A DNA stretch of 26,917 nt. Source: a virus. Shown piece by piece: positions 20,599 to 26,794 of the stretch. Every line of letters begins with the position of its first letter. Positions within the stretch are counted from its first letter, which is position 1. The translations under genes were made by a program, and so were the position numbers. The DNA lies in the IMG/VR virus record IMGVR_UViG_3300030390_001811, positions 1-26,917 of that record; one strand, given 5' to 3'. Under the pieces are notes generated by a model. That model saw nothing but the letters and a program-made list of their open reading frames with translations, was not told where the DNA came from and ran no database searches.

Positions 20599-20951
20599 TG
20601 AATAACGAACTATTCGCTGCTGAACTGATTAAACAGTTCTCAGGCATCTGGCCAAGCCTGCGAGCCACAATGCGCCCTGAGGACGTTTTGCAGTATCAAG
20701 GCCAAATGATTAAGGCGCTAACTGAAACTGGTTTAAATACACCAGAGGCAATTCAGCAGGGTTTTCGCAAGGCCAGAACAGAGGGCGGCCAGTTCCCGCC
20801 GAGCGTTCCTGAGTTTGTTCGGTGGTGCAAGGTTGAACAGAAAGAACCTAGTCACGTACTATTGCCGCGCCTCGAAAAGACCGAAGCCACACCAGAACAG
20901 AAAGCCACGTTTTTGGCTAATTTAGCAGAAGCCGCTAAGGAAATTAAATAA
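20598..20951 (+). CDS. Replication protein P-like helicase loader
   Basis: 117 residues. KQFSGIWPSLRATMRPEDVL, EAIQQGFRKARTEGGQFPPS and VPEFVRWCK follow the phage replication protein P pattern. In lambda, P delivers the host helicase to O bound at ori. It is shorter than lambda P. It lies between initiator and DnaB helicase with TAATG junctions on both sides, so the three are made together. Confidence 0.78.
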   Translation: MNNELFAAELIKQFSGIWPSLRATMRPEDVLQYQGQMIKALTETGLNTPEAIQQGFRKARTEGGQFPPSVPEFVRWCKVEQKEPSHVLLPRLEKTEATPEQKATFLANLAEAAKEIK

Positions 20952-22252
20952 TGTCCATGATTAACAATCCAGAGTGCCAGGTATTGGGCGCTTTACTTCT
21001 TGAGCCTAGTTACATTTTCCAAATTCAGGAAGCATTAAGCGAAGATGATTTTTCTAGTAGTAATCATCGTAAGATATTTAAAGCAATTCTAGCAGTGGGA
21101 GATAAAGCTGATGTATTCACCGTTTGTGATGAGATTGGTGGATCGAATGATGATATTGTATATCTAAATGACATGGCTGATTGCTGCGTCGTTCCAAAAA
21201 GCGTCATGGCATACGCTCAGTCGGTTATTGAATCATCACGACAGCGAAAAATCAGAGCTATCGGCCAAATGATTTTCGACAGCCAGCAAAGCAAGGATAA
21301 ATCAGAGGTTATTTTAGACGCTGTAGGAGAAGCGCTAAACCTAATCGGCACTACTGATATTAGAAACACACAAACAACGCTGAATGACGCTTTAAAAGAG
21401 GTTGTGGCGCAAGTACAAGAGCGAACAGAAGGAATTAACGAAGTTTATAAAACTGGCTTTGCAGAATTAGACGAATACATGCCTTTTGAAAGCGGCGGTT
21501 TGTACTTTCTCGGGGGATTATCAGGCATGGGTAAAACAACACTTCTACAGTCGTTTATTGAAACTCAGATATTTGGAGAAATACCGGTATATTTTAACTC
21601 CGCTGAAATGTCGGCCGCTCAAGTCGCCAAGCGTTTTTTGCAGTCTGCTGGATCAATTAAAAGCTCATTCTTTAAAGACCCTAATAAGACCATAGGTGAT
21701 GGTGATGTAGGAAAAAGAATGACGGCCGGCCTGATTAAGCTCAAGGATAAAAACCTTCTTATTGATGATGAGCAGGGATTGAATGTTAACCAGCTAAAGG
21801 TTCGAGCTAGAAATTGGCTAAGCTCCCAGAAATCATATCAGGAGAATGGAAAAGGAATGCTAGTGGTTGATTATATTCAGCTACTAGAATACGACCACAG
21901 AGCCAGCGCAAGCTCACTAGGCAAGATAAGTAAGGAGCTGAGGGCGTTCGGAAAGGAGATGGGCGTACCTGTAATTATACTAGGTCAGCTAAATAACGAT
22001 TACAAAACACGCCAGGATAAGCGACCAATACCGTCAGACATTGCAGGATCAAGCGAGATTTACAAGGATTGTGACGGGGTAATCTTCTGTTATCGAGACA
22101 TTGTATTTAATCCAGAAACACAGGATCGCGACATAATGGAAATAATATGCGGCAAGAACCGAGATGGCGCTCAAGGTACGGTAAGAACCATTGCTGAGAT
22201 GCAATACTTCCGAGTAAAAGACATTAAGCAAGAATACACCTATCAAGGATAA
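20951..22252 (+). CDS. dnaB: Replicative DNA helicase, DnaB family
   Basis: 433 residues. The N-terminal helical domain (NPECQVLGALLLEPSYIFQI) and a linker precede the RecA-like ATPase domain: Walker A GGLSGMGKTT (about 188-197), GLNVNQLKVRARNWL, Walker B-type GMLVVDYIQLLEYD, and the conserved VIILGQLNNDYKTR and ICGKNRDGAQGT blocks. It is a ring helicase that unwinds at the fork. The phage thus carries its own helicase beside a P-like loader. Shine-Dalgarno AAGGAAA lies upstream. Confidence 0.9.
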   Translation: MSMINNPECQVLGALLLEPSYIFQIQEALSEDDFSSSNHRKIFKAILAVGDKADVFTVCDEIGGSNDDIVYLNDMADCCVVPKSVMAYAQSVIESSRQRKIRAIGQMIFDSQQSKDKSEVILDAVGEALNLIGTTDIRNTQTTLNDALKEVVAQVQERTEGINEVYKTGFAELDEYMPFESGGLYFLGGLSGMGKTTLLQSFIETQIFGEIPVYFNSAEMSAAQVAKRFLQSAGSIKSSFFKDPNKTIGDGDVGKRMTAGLIKLKDKNLLIDDEQGLNVNQLKVRARNWLSSQKSYQENGKGMLVVDYIQLLEYDHRASASSLGKISKELRAFGKEMGVPVIILGQLNNDYKTRQDKRPIPSDIAGSSEIYKDCDGVIFCYRDIVFNPETQDRDIMEIICGKNRDGAQGTVRTIAEMQYFRVKDIKQEYTYQG

Positions 22253-22268
22253 ATAATCAAAATAGCGG

Positions 22269-22297
22269 TTTACTATTGGAATAAGCCGCTATACTAT
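22269..22297 (+). promoter_or_regulatory. Promoter with operator in the spacer
   Basis: -35 TTTACT (22269-22274), 17-bp spacer, -10 TACTAT (22292-22297). The spacer holds GGAATAAGCC (22278-22287) followed by GCT. Flanking AGCGG (22264-22268) and CCGCT (22286-22290) add an imperfect inverted repeat around the site. It drives the four-gene operon from 22324. Confidence 0.72.
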
Positions 22298-22323
22298 AAG
22301 GGAAATTAAAGAGGAGAGAGATT

Positions 22324-22548
22324 GTGAAAAACATTGAGGGCGCATTTGGAGATATTGGCGATTCTGTTGATTGGGTAAATGGAATGTTATTTAAAACCAC
22401 GAAAAAAGAAGGCTATCAAATCAATGGCTTTGAGGATCAAGAGGAAATGCAAGCCATTGCAGAGCAGCGCGGGCATAAAATCCAATCAGTAGCGCAAGCC
22501 ACTAGTGGTGAATGGGTATATTCAAAGGAGCAACACAATGCAGAATAA
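22324..22548 (+). CDS. Hypothetical protein with GTG start (74 aa)
   Basis: GTG start at 22324 behind GAGGAGAG: MKNIEGAFGDIGDSVDWVNG. It ends [16 protein letters not shown]. Probably a small alpha/beta protein (FEDQEEMQAIAEQRGHKIQS looks helical). First gene under an operator-bearing promoter. It overlaps the next gene by 11 bp. Function unknown. Confidence 0.6.
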   Translation: MKNIEGAFGDIGDSVDWVNGMLFKTTKKEGYQINGFEDQEEMQAIAEQRGHKIQSVAQATSGEWVYSKEQHNAE

Positions 22549-22705
22549 AGATATTGAGGCAGCTACAAAAGCGATGATTGGCGGCATTCGAGTTATGAAA
22601 AATGAATTATTACCACCAAATGAGATTATTTTACTCGTCGGTGTTGATGCTTATGAGCGAATAAAGAATGCTGACAAGCTAGAAAAGGAGTCTGGTGATG
22701 AGTAA
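22538..22705 (+). CDS. Hypothetical protein (55 aa)
   Basis: I start it at the ATG at 22538 ([20 protein letters not shown]), which has AAAGGAG at a good distance. The ATG 33 bp earlier has no ribosome site. It ends EKESGDE. Helical, no family recognised. Its last codons overlap the SEC-C gene start. Confidence 0.55.
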   Translation: MQNKDIEAATKAMIGGIRVMKNELLPPNEIILLVGVDAYERIKNADKLEKESGDE

Positions 22706-22844
22706 GTGGCTTGCAGGCCCCAGCTACTTTCATGCGCACCACCCATTCACTAGAAGCGCAAAGAAGATTGGTCGAAATGAAAAGTGCCCTTGCAAATCAG
22801 GCAAGAAATATAAAAAGTGTCATGGAGCAAATGGTGATGAGTGA
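22698..22844 (+). CDS. SEC-C motif zinc microprotein (48 aa)
   Basis: [20 protein letters not shown] then [20 protein letters not shown] and CHGANGDE. The C-terminal half is a full SEC-C motif (GRN-KCPC-SGKKYK-CHG), with C30, C32, C41 and H42 as zinc ligands, as in the SecA C-terminus. Here the motif is nearly the whole protein. SEC-C modules bind zinc and often partner ribosomes, SecB or nucleic acid. The role in a phage is unknown. It overlaps both neighbours in other frames, and the exact motif supports this frame. Confidence 0.75.
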   Translation: MSKWLAGPSYFHAHHPFTRSAKKIGRNEKCPCKSGKKYKKCHGANGDE

Positions 22845-23208
22845 TATTAAGATGAGTGAGGTGTTTGATTTGCCAGTATATCAATCTAAATCAAGCAAGA
22901 AGATTATTAAAGATGCTAGATACGATGCACTAGCTAGATACGACTGGGAGAAAGAGGCGGAAGCAGCCGTTCATGCCATCAACTCCCACGACAAACTAAC
23001 CCAGCAAGTAAAAGACCTTGAATTCTCGCTAGATAATAGGGATTGCTATATTGCCGATGCTGATATGAAGAACGAAGATCTAACCCAGCAAGTGGCAGAG
23101 CTTCGGGCGGCTTTACTTTCAATCAAGAGTCATCAGCAAACAGTTACACCGAGCGGCTTTGAGTTTTCTAGTACTTGGCAGATTGCGGATAAGGCTTTAA
23201 GCGAATAA
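22837..23208 (+). CDS. Coiled-coil hypothetical protein (123 aa)
   Basis: I choose the ATG at 22837 ([20 protein letters not shown]), preceded by GGAG. Longer in-frame starts would run through the SEC-C gene. A repeated LTQQV element begins two heptad-like stretches ([17 protein letters not shown] and [17 protein letters not shown]). This resembles Ead/Ea22-type phage proteins in plan only. Last gene of the operator-controlled operon. Confidence 0.6.
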   Translation: MSDIKMSEVFDLPVYQSKSSKKIIKDARYDALARYDWEKEAEAAVHAINSHDKLTQQVKDLEFSLDNRDCYIADADMKNEDLTQQVAELRAALLSIKSHQQTVTPSGFEFSSTWQIADKALSE

Positions 23209-23215
23209 GTGTCCT

Positions 23216-23250
23216 ACCCTGAGCGTTTTTGTGAGTATAAAGCGCTTGAG
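23216..23250 (+). terminator. Imperfect hairpin, possible terminator
   Basis: CCCTGAGCG and CGCTTGAGGG can pair with a wobble/mismatch section around a stem AGCG/CGCT. No U tract follows; instead a TATAAT -10 lies a few bases downstream. It separates the 22324 operon from the antirepressor-like gene, but terminator function is uncertain. Confidence 0.3.
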
Positions 23251-23257
23251 GGTTGTG

Positions 23258-23263
23258 TATAAT
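23258..23263 (+). promoter_or_regulatory. Consensus -10 (TATAAT) for the antirepressor-like gene
   Basis: A perfect TATAAT about 95 bp upstream of the ATG at 23358. No clear -35 is seen at 16-18 bp, so an activator or RNA-structure effect may be involved. No GGAATAAGCC site is nearby. Confidence 0.45.
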
Positions 23264-23269
23264 GAATGC

Positions 23270-23317
23270 GTGGATAGCCTTAGCGGGTGAACGCTGGCTT
23301 CAGTAACCAGCTTCCAC
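23270..23317 (+). promoter_or_regulatory. Structured RNA element in the leader of the antirepressor-like gene
   Basis: A closed 48-nt fold. GTGGA (23270-23274) pairs with TCCAC (23313-23317). Inside, AGCC-TT-AGCG (23276-23285) pairs with CGCT-GGCT (23292-23299) around the loop GGTGAA. TGAA in that loop could also pair with TTCA at 23299-23302. GCTGG/CCAGC is an alternative inner helix. The compact nested fold in an untranslated leader suggests a regulatory or structured RNA. Confidence 0.45.
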
Positions 23318-23357
23318 TTCAAATCTTACTGATAATTCTTAACTGGAGAATTGCATA

Positions 23358-24056
23358 ATGAATATTATTCAATCTAATGTAAAAACAATGTCATCTTCTC
23401 AGCTTGGGCAGTTGCTAGGCTATGAGAAAAAAGAAGTTAATCGCAAGGTTTTAGCCATGTTTGAGGCTGAAATAGATGGTGGAGTAATTTCACCATCTCT
23501 TGACGCTAGAGGATATATCGATGAATACCACTTGCCAGAGGTTGAGTCGAATATGTTTGCGGCAAAATGGAACATTCAACACTTACGGAAAGTAACCGAG
23601 TATTTTGTTTTAGCGCCTAAGCCAATGACTCAGCTTGAGATGATAGCAGGTATGGCTAGCTCAATGGTTGAGGTTGAGCGTAAGCAGGCTGAGCAGGCTA
23701 AGGCACTGGAAGACATTACGAGTAAGGTTGAGCGACTAGAAACAAGCGACAAGGTTTTATCATCTTGCCCTGTCAATGCTGAAGGTATCACCTCAATATG
23801 CGCCAGAATGAATCTCAAATACTCCATTCCAGCCTGGGCGGTTAAGGAAATCGTTCGCGGATCGTATGGCATCAGACCTGCTGGTAACGTCCAGAATCAA
23901 CATGAGAACGCCAAAGGCTCAGCTTATGTGGTTTGGTGGGTGTCTGACATTACAGCGCTGTTTAAGCGTGTTGCTAATGAGTCTGAGCGAGTAACTAATA
24001 CATTGGTAACTCATCCGACAGTATCGAAGCGTTTTAAATTAATGGAAGGGGTTTAG
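23358..24056 (+). CDS. Antirepressor-like (Rha/KilA-type) regulatory protein
   Basis: 232 residues. The N-terminal segment MSSSQLGQLLGYEKKEVNRK, then SPSLDARGYIDEYHLPEVES and KVTEYFVLAPKPM, matches the plan of phage Rha-like regulatory proteins. A coiled middle (VERKQAEQAKALEDITSKVE) follows, then a C-terminal ARMNLKYSIPAWAVKEIVRG region that may be a second DNA-binding domain. Shine-Dalgarno CTGGAG lies before the ATG. An antirepressor role is inferred from the domain plan. Confidence 0.6.
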   Translation: MNIIQSNVKTMSSSQLGQLLGYEKKEVNRKVLAMFEAEIDGGVISPSLDARGYIDEYHLPEVESNMFAAKWNIQHLRKVTEYFVLAPKPMTQLEMIAGMASSMVEVERKQAEQAKALEDITSKVERLETSDKVLSSCPVNAEGITSICARMNLKYSIPAWAVKEIVRGSYGIRPAGNVQNQHENAKGSAYVVWWVSDITALFKRVANESERVTNTLVTHPTVSKRFKLMEGV

Positions 24057-24057
24057 C

Positions 24058-24393
24058 ATGAGAGAGATTAAGTTTAGGGGGTTGATTCCTGATTCGGGTG
24101 AGATTTCTATGGTACAGAGTATTAGTTTTGAAGAGGATGAAATTTATTTTTCAGAGCATGGGGGTTATTGCTTTGATATAGACGATTGCAATTTAATGCA
24201 ATTCACTGGCCTTACCGACAAGAACGGCGTTGAACTGTATGCTGGTGACGTTGTTTATCTTGCTGGATATGGCGAGTACGTGTGCGAATTCCCATTTATT
24301 GAGCTTTACGAAGGAGCAGCGGAGAATGACATAGGCGCGCTGATAGGGAATATCTATCAAAACCCAGAATTGATAGAAAATAACAATGAATAA
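24058..24393 (+). CDS. YopX family protein
   Basis: 111 residues opening MREIKFRGLIPDSGEISMVQ, with CNLMQFTGLTDKNGVELYAG and DVVYL, then IGNIYQNPELI. The REIKFRG start and LMQFTGL-DKNG-E-Y-GD core are diagnostic of YopX (PF09643). The family is common in phages and forms beta-rich oligomers of unknown role. It starts directly after the antirepressor-like stop. Confidence 0.9.
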   Translation: MREIKFRGLIPDSGEISMVQSISFEEDEIYFSEHGGYCFDIDDCNLMQFTGLTDKNGVELYAGDVVYLAGYGEYVCEFPFIELYEGAAENDIGALIGNIYQNPELIENNNE

Positions 24394-24397
24394 CCCC

Positions 24398-24426
24398 TTT
24401 ACTATGTCGGAATAAGCCGATAGTAT
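24398..24426 (+). promoter_or_regulatory. Promoter with operator in the spacer
   Basis: -35 TTTACT (24398-24403), 17-bp spacer, -10 TAGTAT (24421-24426). The spacer holds GGAATAAGCCGA (24409-24420). Layout and spacing are identical to the promoter at 22269-22297, including the same -35. It drives two very small genes. Confidence 0.72.
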
Positions 24427-24451
24427 ATGCACACCAACTAAGGAGAGAGCG

Positions 24452-24571
24452 ATGATTGATTTAGTACACGATGTAGCAGTATTTAACGGTAAAGACCTAT
24501 TGCTTTGTGTTGTTGTCGCTGTCGGCCTTGGGTTTTGTTTGATTAATGAAATGAGAGGATTTATGAAATGA
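24452..24571 (+). CDS. Tiny membrane protein (39 aa)
   Basis: MIDLVHDVAVFNGKDLLLCV then VVAVGLGFCLINEMRGFMK: one transmembrane helix with a short polar start and basic end. Shine-Dalgarno AAGGAGAG. It overlaps the next ORF by ATGA. An operator-controlled small membrane protein in a phage could act in exclusion, which is speculation. Confidence 0.55.
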   Translation: MIDLVHDVAVFNGKDLLLCVVVAVGLGFCLINEMRGFMK

Positions 24572-24699
24572 TTATTCCAGTTCGTAATGTTGTGTACTTT
24601 GATTATAACGTAATGGCGTTTAAGGTTACTGGATATTCGCGTAAGTTTGACAACTCAACACTCGCGAGCGATTTTATTAACTCTCTACATTATAGCTAG
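24568..24699 (+). CDS. Small hypothetical protein (43 aa)
   Basis: MIIPVRNVVYFDYNVMAFKV then TGYSRKFDNSTLASDFINSL. ATGA overlap with the membrane protein supports translation, and AGAGGA lies upstream. No family recognised. Confidence 0.45.
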   Translation: MIIPVRNVVYFDYNVMAFKVTGYSRKFDNSTLASDFINSLHYS

Positions 24700-24799
24700 A
24701 TTTCATAACTGAGAGGTGATGTTATCTCAACAGGCTGTGGATCAGCTCCAACCTTGCCGCTGTGAAGCGTGAAATGGTTACTAAGTTCTTATAGGTGTG
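24700..24799 (+). other. Non-coding stretch before the tRNA-like element
   Basis: No ORF with a ribosome site. Small hairpins are visible (GAGA/TCTC near 24711, GCTG/CAGC and CGC/GCG around 24731-24765). It could be leader RNA of the tRNA-like transcript or simply the downstream end of the preceding operon. Confidence 0.3.
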
Positions 24800-24894
24800 G
24801 TGACTGTGGTGTAACGGTAACATTACAGGCTACACGGTAAAACGTGACCCGGGAGGCGATGCGGGAGATGCGGGTTCGATTCCCGCCAGTCATC
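24800..24894 (+). tRNA. tRNA-like element, anticodon not assignable
   Basis: A 95-nt segment. The acceptor stem is GTGACTG (24800-24806) with CAGTCAT (24887-24893), including one G-U pair. A perfect T-arm is GCGGG-TTCGATT-CCCGC (24870-24886). A D-arm-like GTGT-AACGGTA-ACAT (24809-24823) carries the invariant-type AA and GG. No regular 5-bp/7-nt anticodon arm fits: CACG/CGTG encloses only six bases and lacks U33. The length would suit a class II tRNA, with CCCG/CGGG as variable arm. CCA is not encoded. It is either a divergent tRNA, a decayed one, or a tRNA mimic. Confidence 0.45.
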
Positions 24895-24930
24895 ACAACC
24901 TATAAACATTTAACCCCTTAAACAAACGCA

Positions 24931-24960
24931 GAGCGAAGCGATGTCGCTTTGCTTTAAATT
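24931..24960 (+). terminator. Strong terminator after the tRNA-like element
   Basis: GCGAAGCGA (24933-24941) pairs with TCGCTTTGC (24944-24952), including one G-T wobble, around a very short loop, and is followed by TTTAAATTGTTAT. It lies 37 bp after the tRNA-like element and 24 bp before the next gene, so it closes that transcript. Confidence 0.6.
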
Positions 24961-24983
24961 GTTATATTTACGGAGTTTACAGA

Positions 24984-25169
24984 ATGGCAAAGCTAGAAGA
25001 AATATGGATTGAGAATCATGCCAATTCAAACCCAGCAATTAGAATTGACTGGGATAATGATAGACATCAACGAATAGAAATTAAAGGTCGAAACCCTTTG
25101 CATGTAATTGAAGCGTTAAAGCTTGCTGCATTAGAGCTTAAAGCTGAATTACATAATGAGGAAATATAA
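24984..25169 (+). CDS. Hypothetical protein (61 aa)
   Basis: MAKLEEIWIENHANSNPAIR, then WDNDRHQRIEIKGRNPLHVI and a C-terminal helix EALKLAALELKAELHNEEI. A small alpha/beta fold is likely. CGGAG precedes the ATG. Function unknown. Confidence 0.55.
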   Translation: MAKLEEIWIENHANSNPAIRIDWDNDRHQRIEIKGRNPLHVIEALKLAALELKAELHNEEI

Positions 25170-25172
25170 CCG

Positions 25173-25190
25173 CCGCAATATGCGGTTTAT
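25173..25190 (+). terminator. Small hairpin with short T run
   Basis: CCGCA-ATA-TGCGG (25173-25185) followed by TTTAT. A 5-bp stem and weak tail give a possible terminator just after the 24984 gene. Confidence 0.4.
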
Positions 25191-25243
25191 CCGCATGATT
25201 GCTTTGTTATACGCAACCAATTTAACCAAGTGGGAAATATGCT

Positions 25244-25468
25244 ATGAAATACTATGTTAGTGATAAAACAATTCAGGCCCTTAAAAAAGGGATGCCGTTT
25301 TGTGATGTTTACATGCCGCGAGAAAAAACGGACACAAGAAAGCGAGCAATAGATATTGCAATTTTGGCTAACTGTCATGCTTGTAGCGAGGAATTTGTTT
25401 TAGAAGACAAAAACGAGCATGTTGACGGTGATTTTTGCGACCACTGCCTAAAAGTGCATGGCGTATAA
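25244..25468 (+). CDS. Small zinc-binding-type protein (74 aa)
   Basis: MKYYVSDKTIQALKKGMPFC. The C-terminal half has CHACSEEFVLEDKNEHVDGD followed by FCDHC, two CxxC pairs about 22 residues apart, fitting a treble-clef or zinc-ribbon. The 5' half is basic (MPREKTDTRKRAIDIA). No named family recognised. Confidence 0.6.
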   Translation: MKYYVSDKTIQALKKGMPFCDVYMPREKTDTRKRAIDIAILANCHACSEEFVLEDKNEHVDGDFCDHCLKVHGV

Positions 25469-25535
25469 CACCGAGATGTGCGGCGCAAAGTGTCCCTATA
25501 TTGATGCGTTATGGGGATTTAATAAAGAGGGTTAA
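25458..25535 (+). CDS. Possible 25-aa peptide
   Basis: MAYNTEMCGAKCPYIDALWG then FNKEG. It starts inside the end of the zinc protein gene in another frame and ends 3 bp before the next ATG. The overlap geometry suits coupled translation, but it is very short and the downstream Shine-Dalgarno forms its last codons. Confidence 0.3.
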   Translation: MAYNTEMCGAKCPYIDALWGFNKEG

Positions 25536-25538
25536 GTG

Positions 25539-26024
25539 ATGGCTAAGAAAAAACGAAAACAATATGTAGCGCACCAGCAAAAGGCCAAGAGCGCTAAGGC
25601 TGCGCTTAGAAATTTAGGTATTGGGTTTGTTGCTAGTGGCGATGGATTAGAGCTAATTAACGTGGCAAAGAACCGCATTGAGGCTTGCGGGCCTAGCATT
25701 GATGCAGCCATGAGCAAGATACGCTATAAGTGGCAAATTTATATCGCTGCAATGGGTCGTAGCAAGCTGGGGCAGGCTTATATTAAGAGCGAAGAAATCA
25801 ACGTACCTGGAGAGTATTTCAAACATGAGCTAAGCGCCACTGTGTCAGATTTGCATGATAAGTTAAGCGAAACAGTGCCTAAAGATCAGCTATCTAATCT
25901 GGGTTGGATTGCTCTACCTGTTGCGCGTGATATTAGTGAGAAAGAGCTAGAGGCTTTATTTAATACGTTTGGTTGCTGGGAGAATCCAGCACCTTGGCAA
26001 GATGAGATATTAAAAGAGGGTTAG
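25539..26024 (+). CDS. Hypothetical protein (161 aa)
   Basis: Start at 25539 (MAKKKRKQYVAHQQKAKSAK) with AAAGAGGGTTA upstream. The GTG one codon earlier is less likely. A basic N-terminus precedes a helical body (INVAKNRIEACGPSIDAAMS) and LGWIALPVARDISEKELEAL, then FNTFGCWENPAPWQ. It resembles no family I can name. The largest unknown gene at the right end. Confidence 0.6.
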   Translation: MAKKKRKQYVAHQQKAKSAKAALRNLGIGFVASGDGLELINVAKNRIEACGPSIDAAMSKIRYKWQIYIAAMGRSKLGQAYIKSEEINVPGEYFKHELSATVSDLHDKLSETVPKDQLSNLGWIALPVARDISEKELEALFNTFGCWENPAPWQDEILKEG

Positions 26025-26027
26025 GGG

Positions 26028-26195
26028 ATGAAATTTGATTGTACTGAAAACGCAGGAGACAAAATTGAGTTTGATTTATTTGATGGGGAGCTGATTGTCA
26101 CAATCAAAAGCACGGAATTGAATTGCACGCTGGTTGCCTGTCTGTCGGAAGAGGATACAGAGAAGGCTATAAAAACTCTATACAGGCAGAGATAA
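26028..26195 (+). CDS. Small protein, paralogue of the 11689 gene (55 aa)
   Basis: MKFDCTENAGDKIEFDLFDG then ELIVTIKSTELNCTLVACLS and a helical end EEDTEKAIKTLYRQR. It aligns ungapped to the product of 11689-11853 (23 of 54 identical). The Shine-Dalgarno AAAGAGGGTTA is of the recurring type. It overlaps the next gene by one base (TAATG). Function unknown. Confidence 0.65.
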   Translation: MKFDCTENAGDKIEFDLFDGELIVTIKSTELNCTLVACLSEEDTEKAIKTLYRQR

Positions 26196-26527
26196 TGGAT
26201 ATTGAGCAGCTAATAAACGACTGGCGCAACTCAGTTGATGAATACTCTAAAGCAAAGGCTGATACAGAATATTTACGGGAGTTTCGCAAGTCTAAAAAAG
26301 CTATTTTAATCGGCCAAGCTGAGAAAGAAGGCCATAAAACAGGGCAAGAGCGCGAATCATACGCTTATTCACACAAAGAGTATGTGGAGCTGCTAGATGC
26401 GCTGAGAATAGCTATAGAGAAGTCTGAGCAGCTAAGGTGGCGAATGACTATAGCGCAAGAAAGAATAAATATTTGGCGCACTAAGCAAGCCAATGGACGA
26501 AAAGAACAATCGAATTATGGAGCATAA
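26195..26527 (+). CDS. Helical hypothetical protein (110 aa)
   Basis: Start at 26195 (MDIEQLINDWRNSVDEYSKA), directly at the previous stop (TAATG). The longer in-frame start lies inside the upstream gene. Almost entirely helical and charged (EYVELLDALRIAIEKSEQLR, WRMTIAQERINIW). A coiled-coil protein of unknown role. Confidence 0.6.
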   Translation: MDIEQLINDWRNSVDEYSKAKADTEYLREFRKSKKAILIGQAEKEGHKTGQERESYAYSHKEYVELLDALRIAIEKSEQLRWRMTIAQERINIWRTKQANGRKEQSNYGA

Positions 26528-26528
26528 A

Positions 26529-26792
26529 ATGACAAGCGAATATGTAAGCACAATGAAAACTAGCGAGAATGTAGAGTTTAAAGGGGTTACCCTGCTACAA
26601 AAAGAGGATGGCACCTATGCCGTTCCAGGTGGCGGTCACATCGTTAAGCGTGGAGACGCTGAGAGAGCTGCTAAGGGGTTGTTTAAGTCTAACAAAGGCA
26701 TTCAGTCGCCCATTAGCAAACTAGCAGATAAGACAGTTACAAGGCTTAATGCTGCCAGTCGTGAAGGTGTTGATTTGGTATTGGGGGTTTAG
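26529..26792 (+). CDS. Hypothetical protein (87 aa)
   Basis: Start at 26529 (MTSEYVSTMKTSENVEFKGV), preceded by GGAG and one base past the previous stop. Two earlier in-frame ATGs lack ribosome sites. The N-terminal half has a beta-like LLQKEDGTYAVPGGGHIVKR. The basic helical end is LADKTVTRLNAASREGVDLV. Function unknown. Confidence 0.55.
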   Translation: MTSEYVSTMKTSENVEFKGVTLLQKEDGTYAVPGGGHIVKRGDAERAAKGLFKSNKGIQSPISKLADKTVTRLNAASREGVDLVLGV

Positions 26793-26794
26793 TT

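Noticed and set aside
22711-22836. Longer start for the coiled-coil gene at 22711
   Set aside because: The region encodes a perfect SEC-C motif in another frame. The ATG at 22837 has a GGAG site and follows the SEC-C gene closely.
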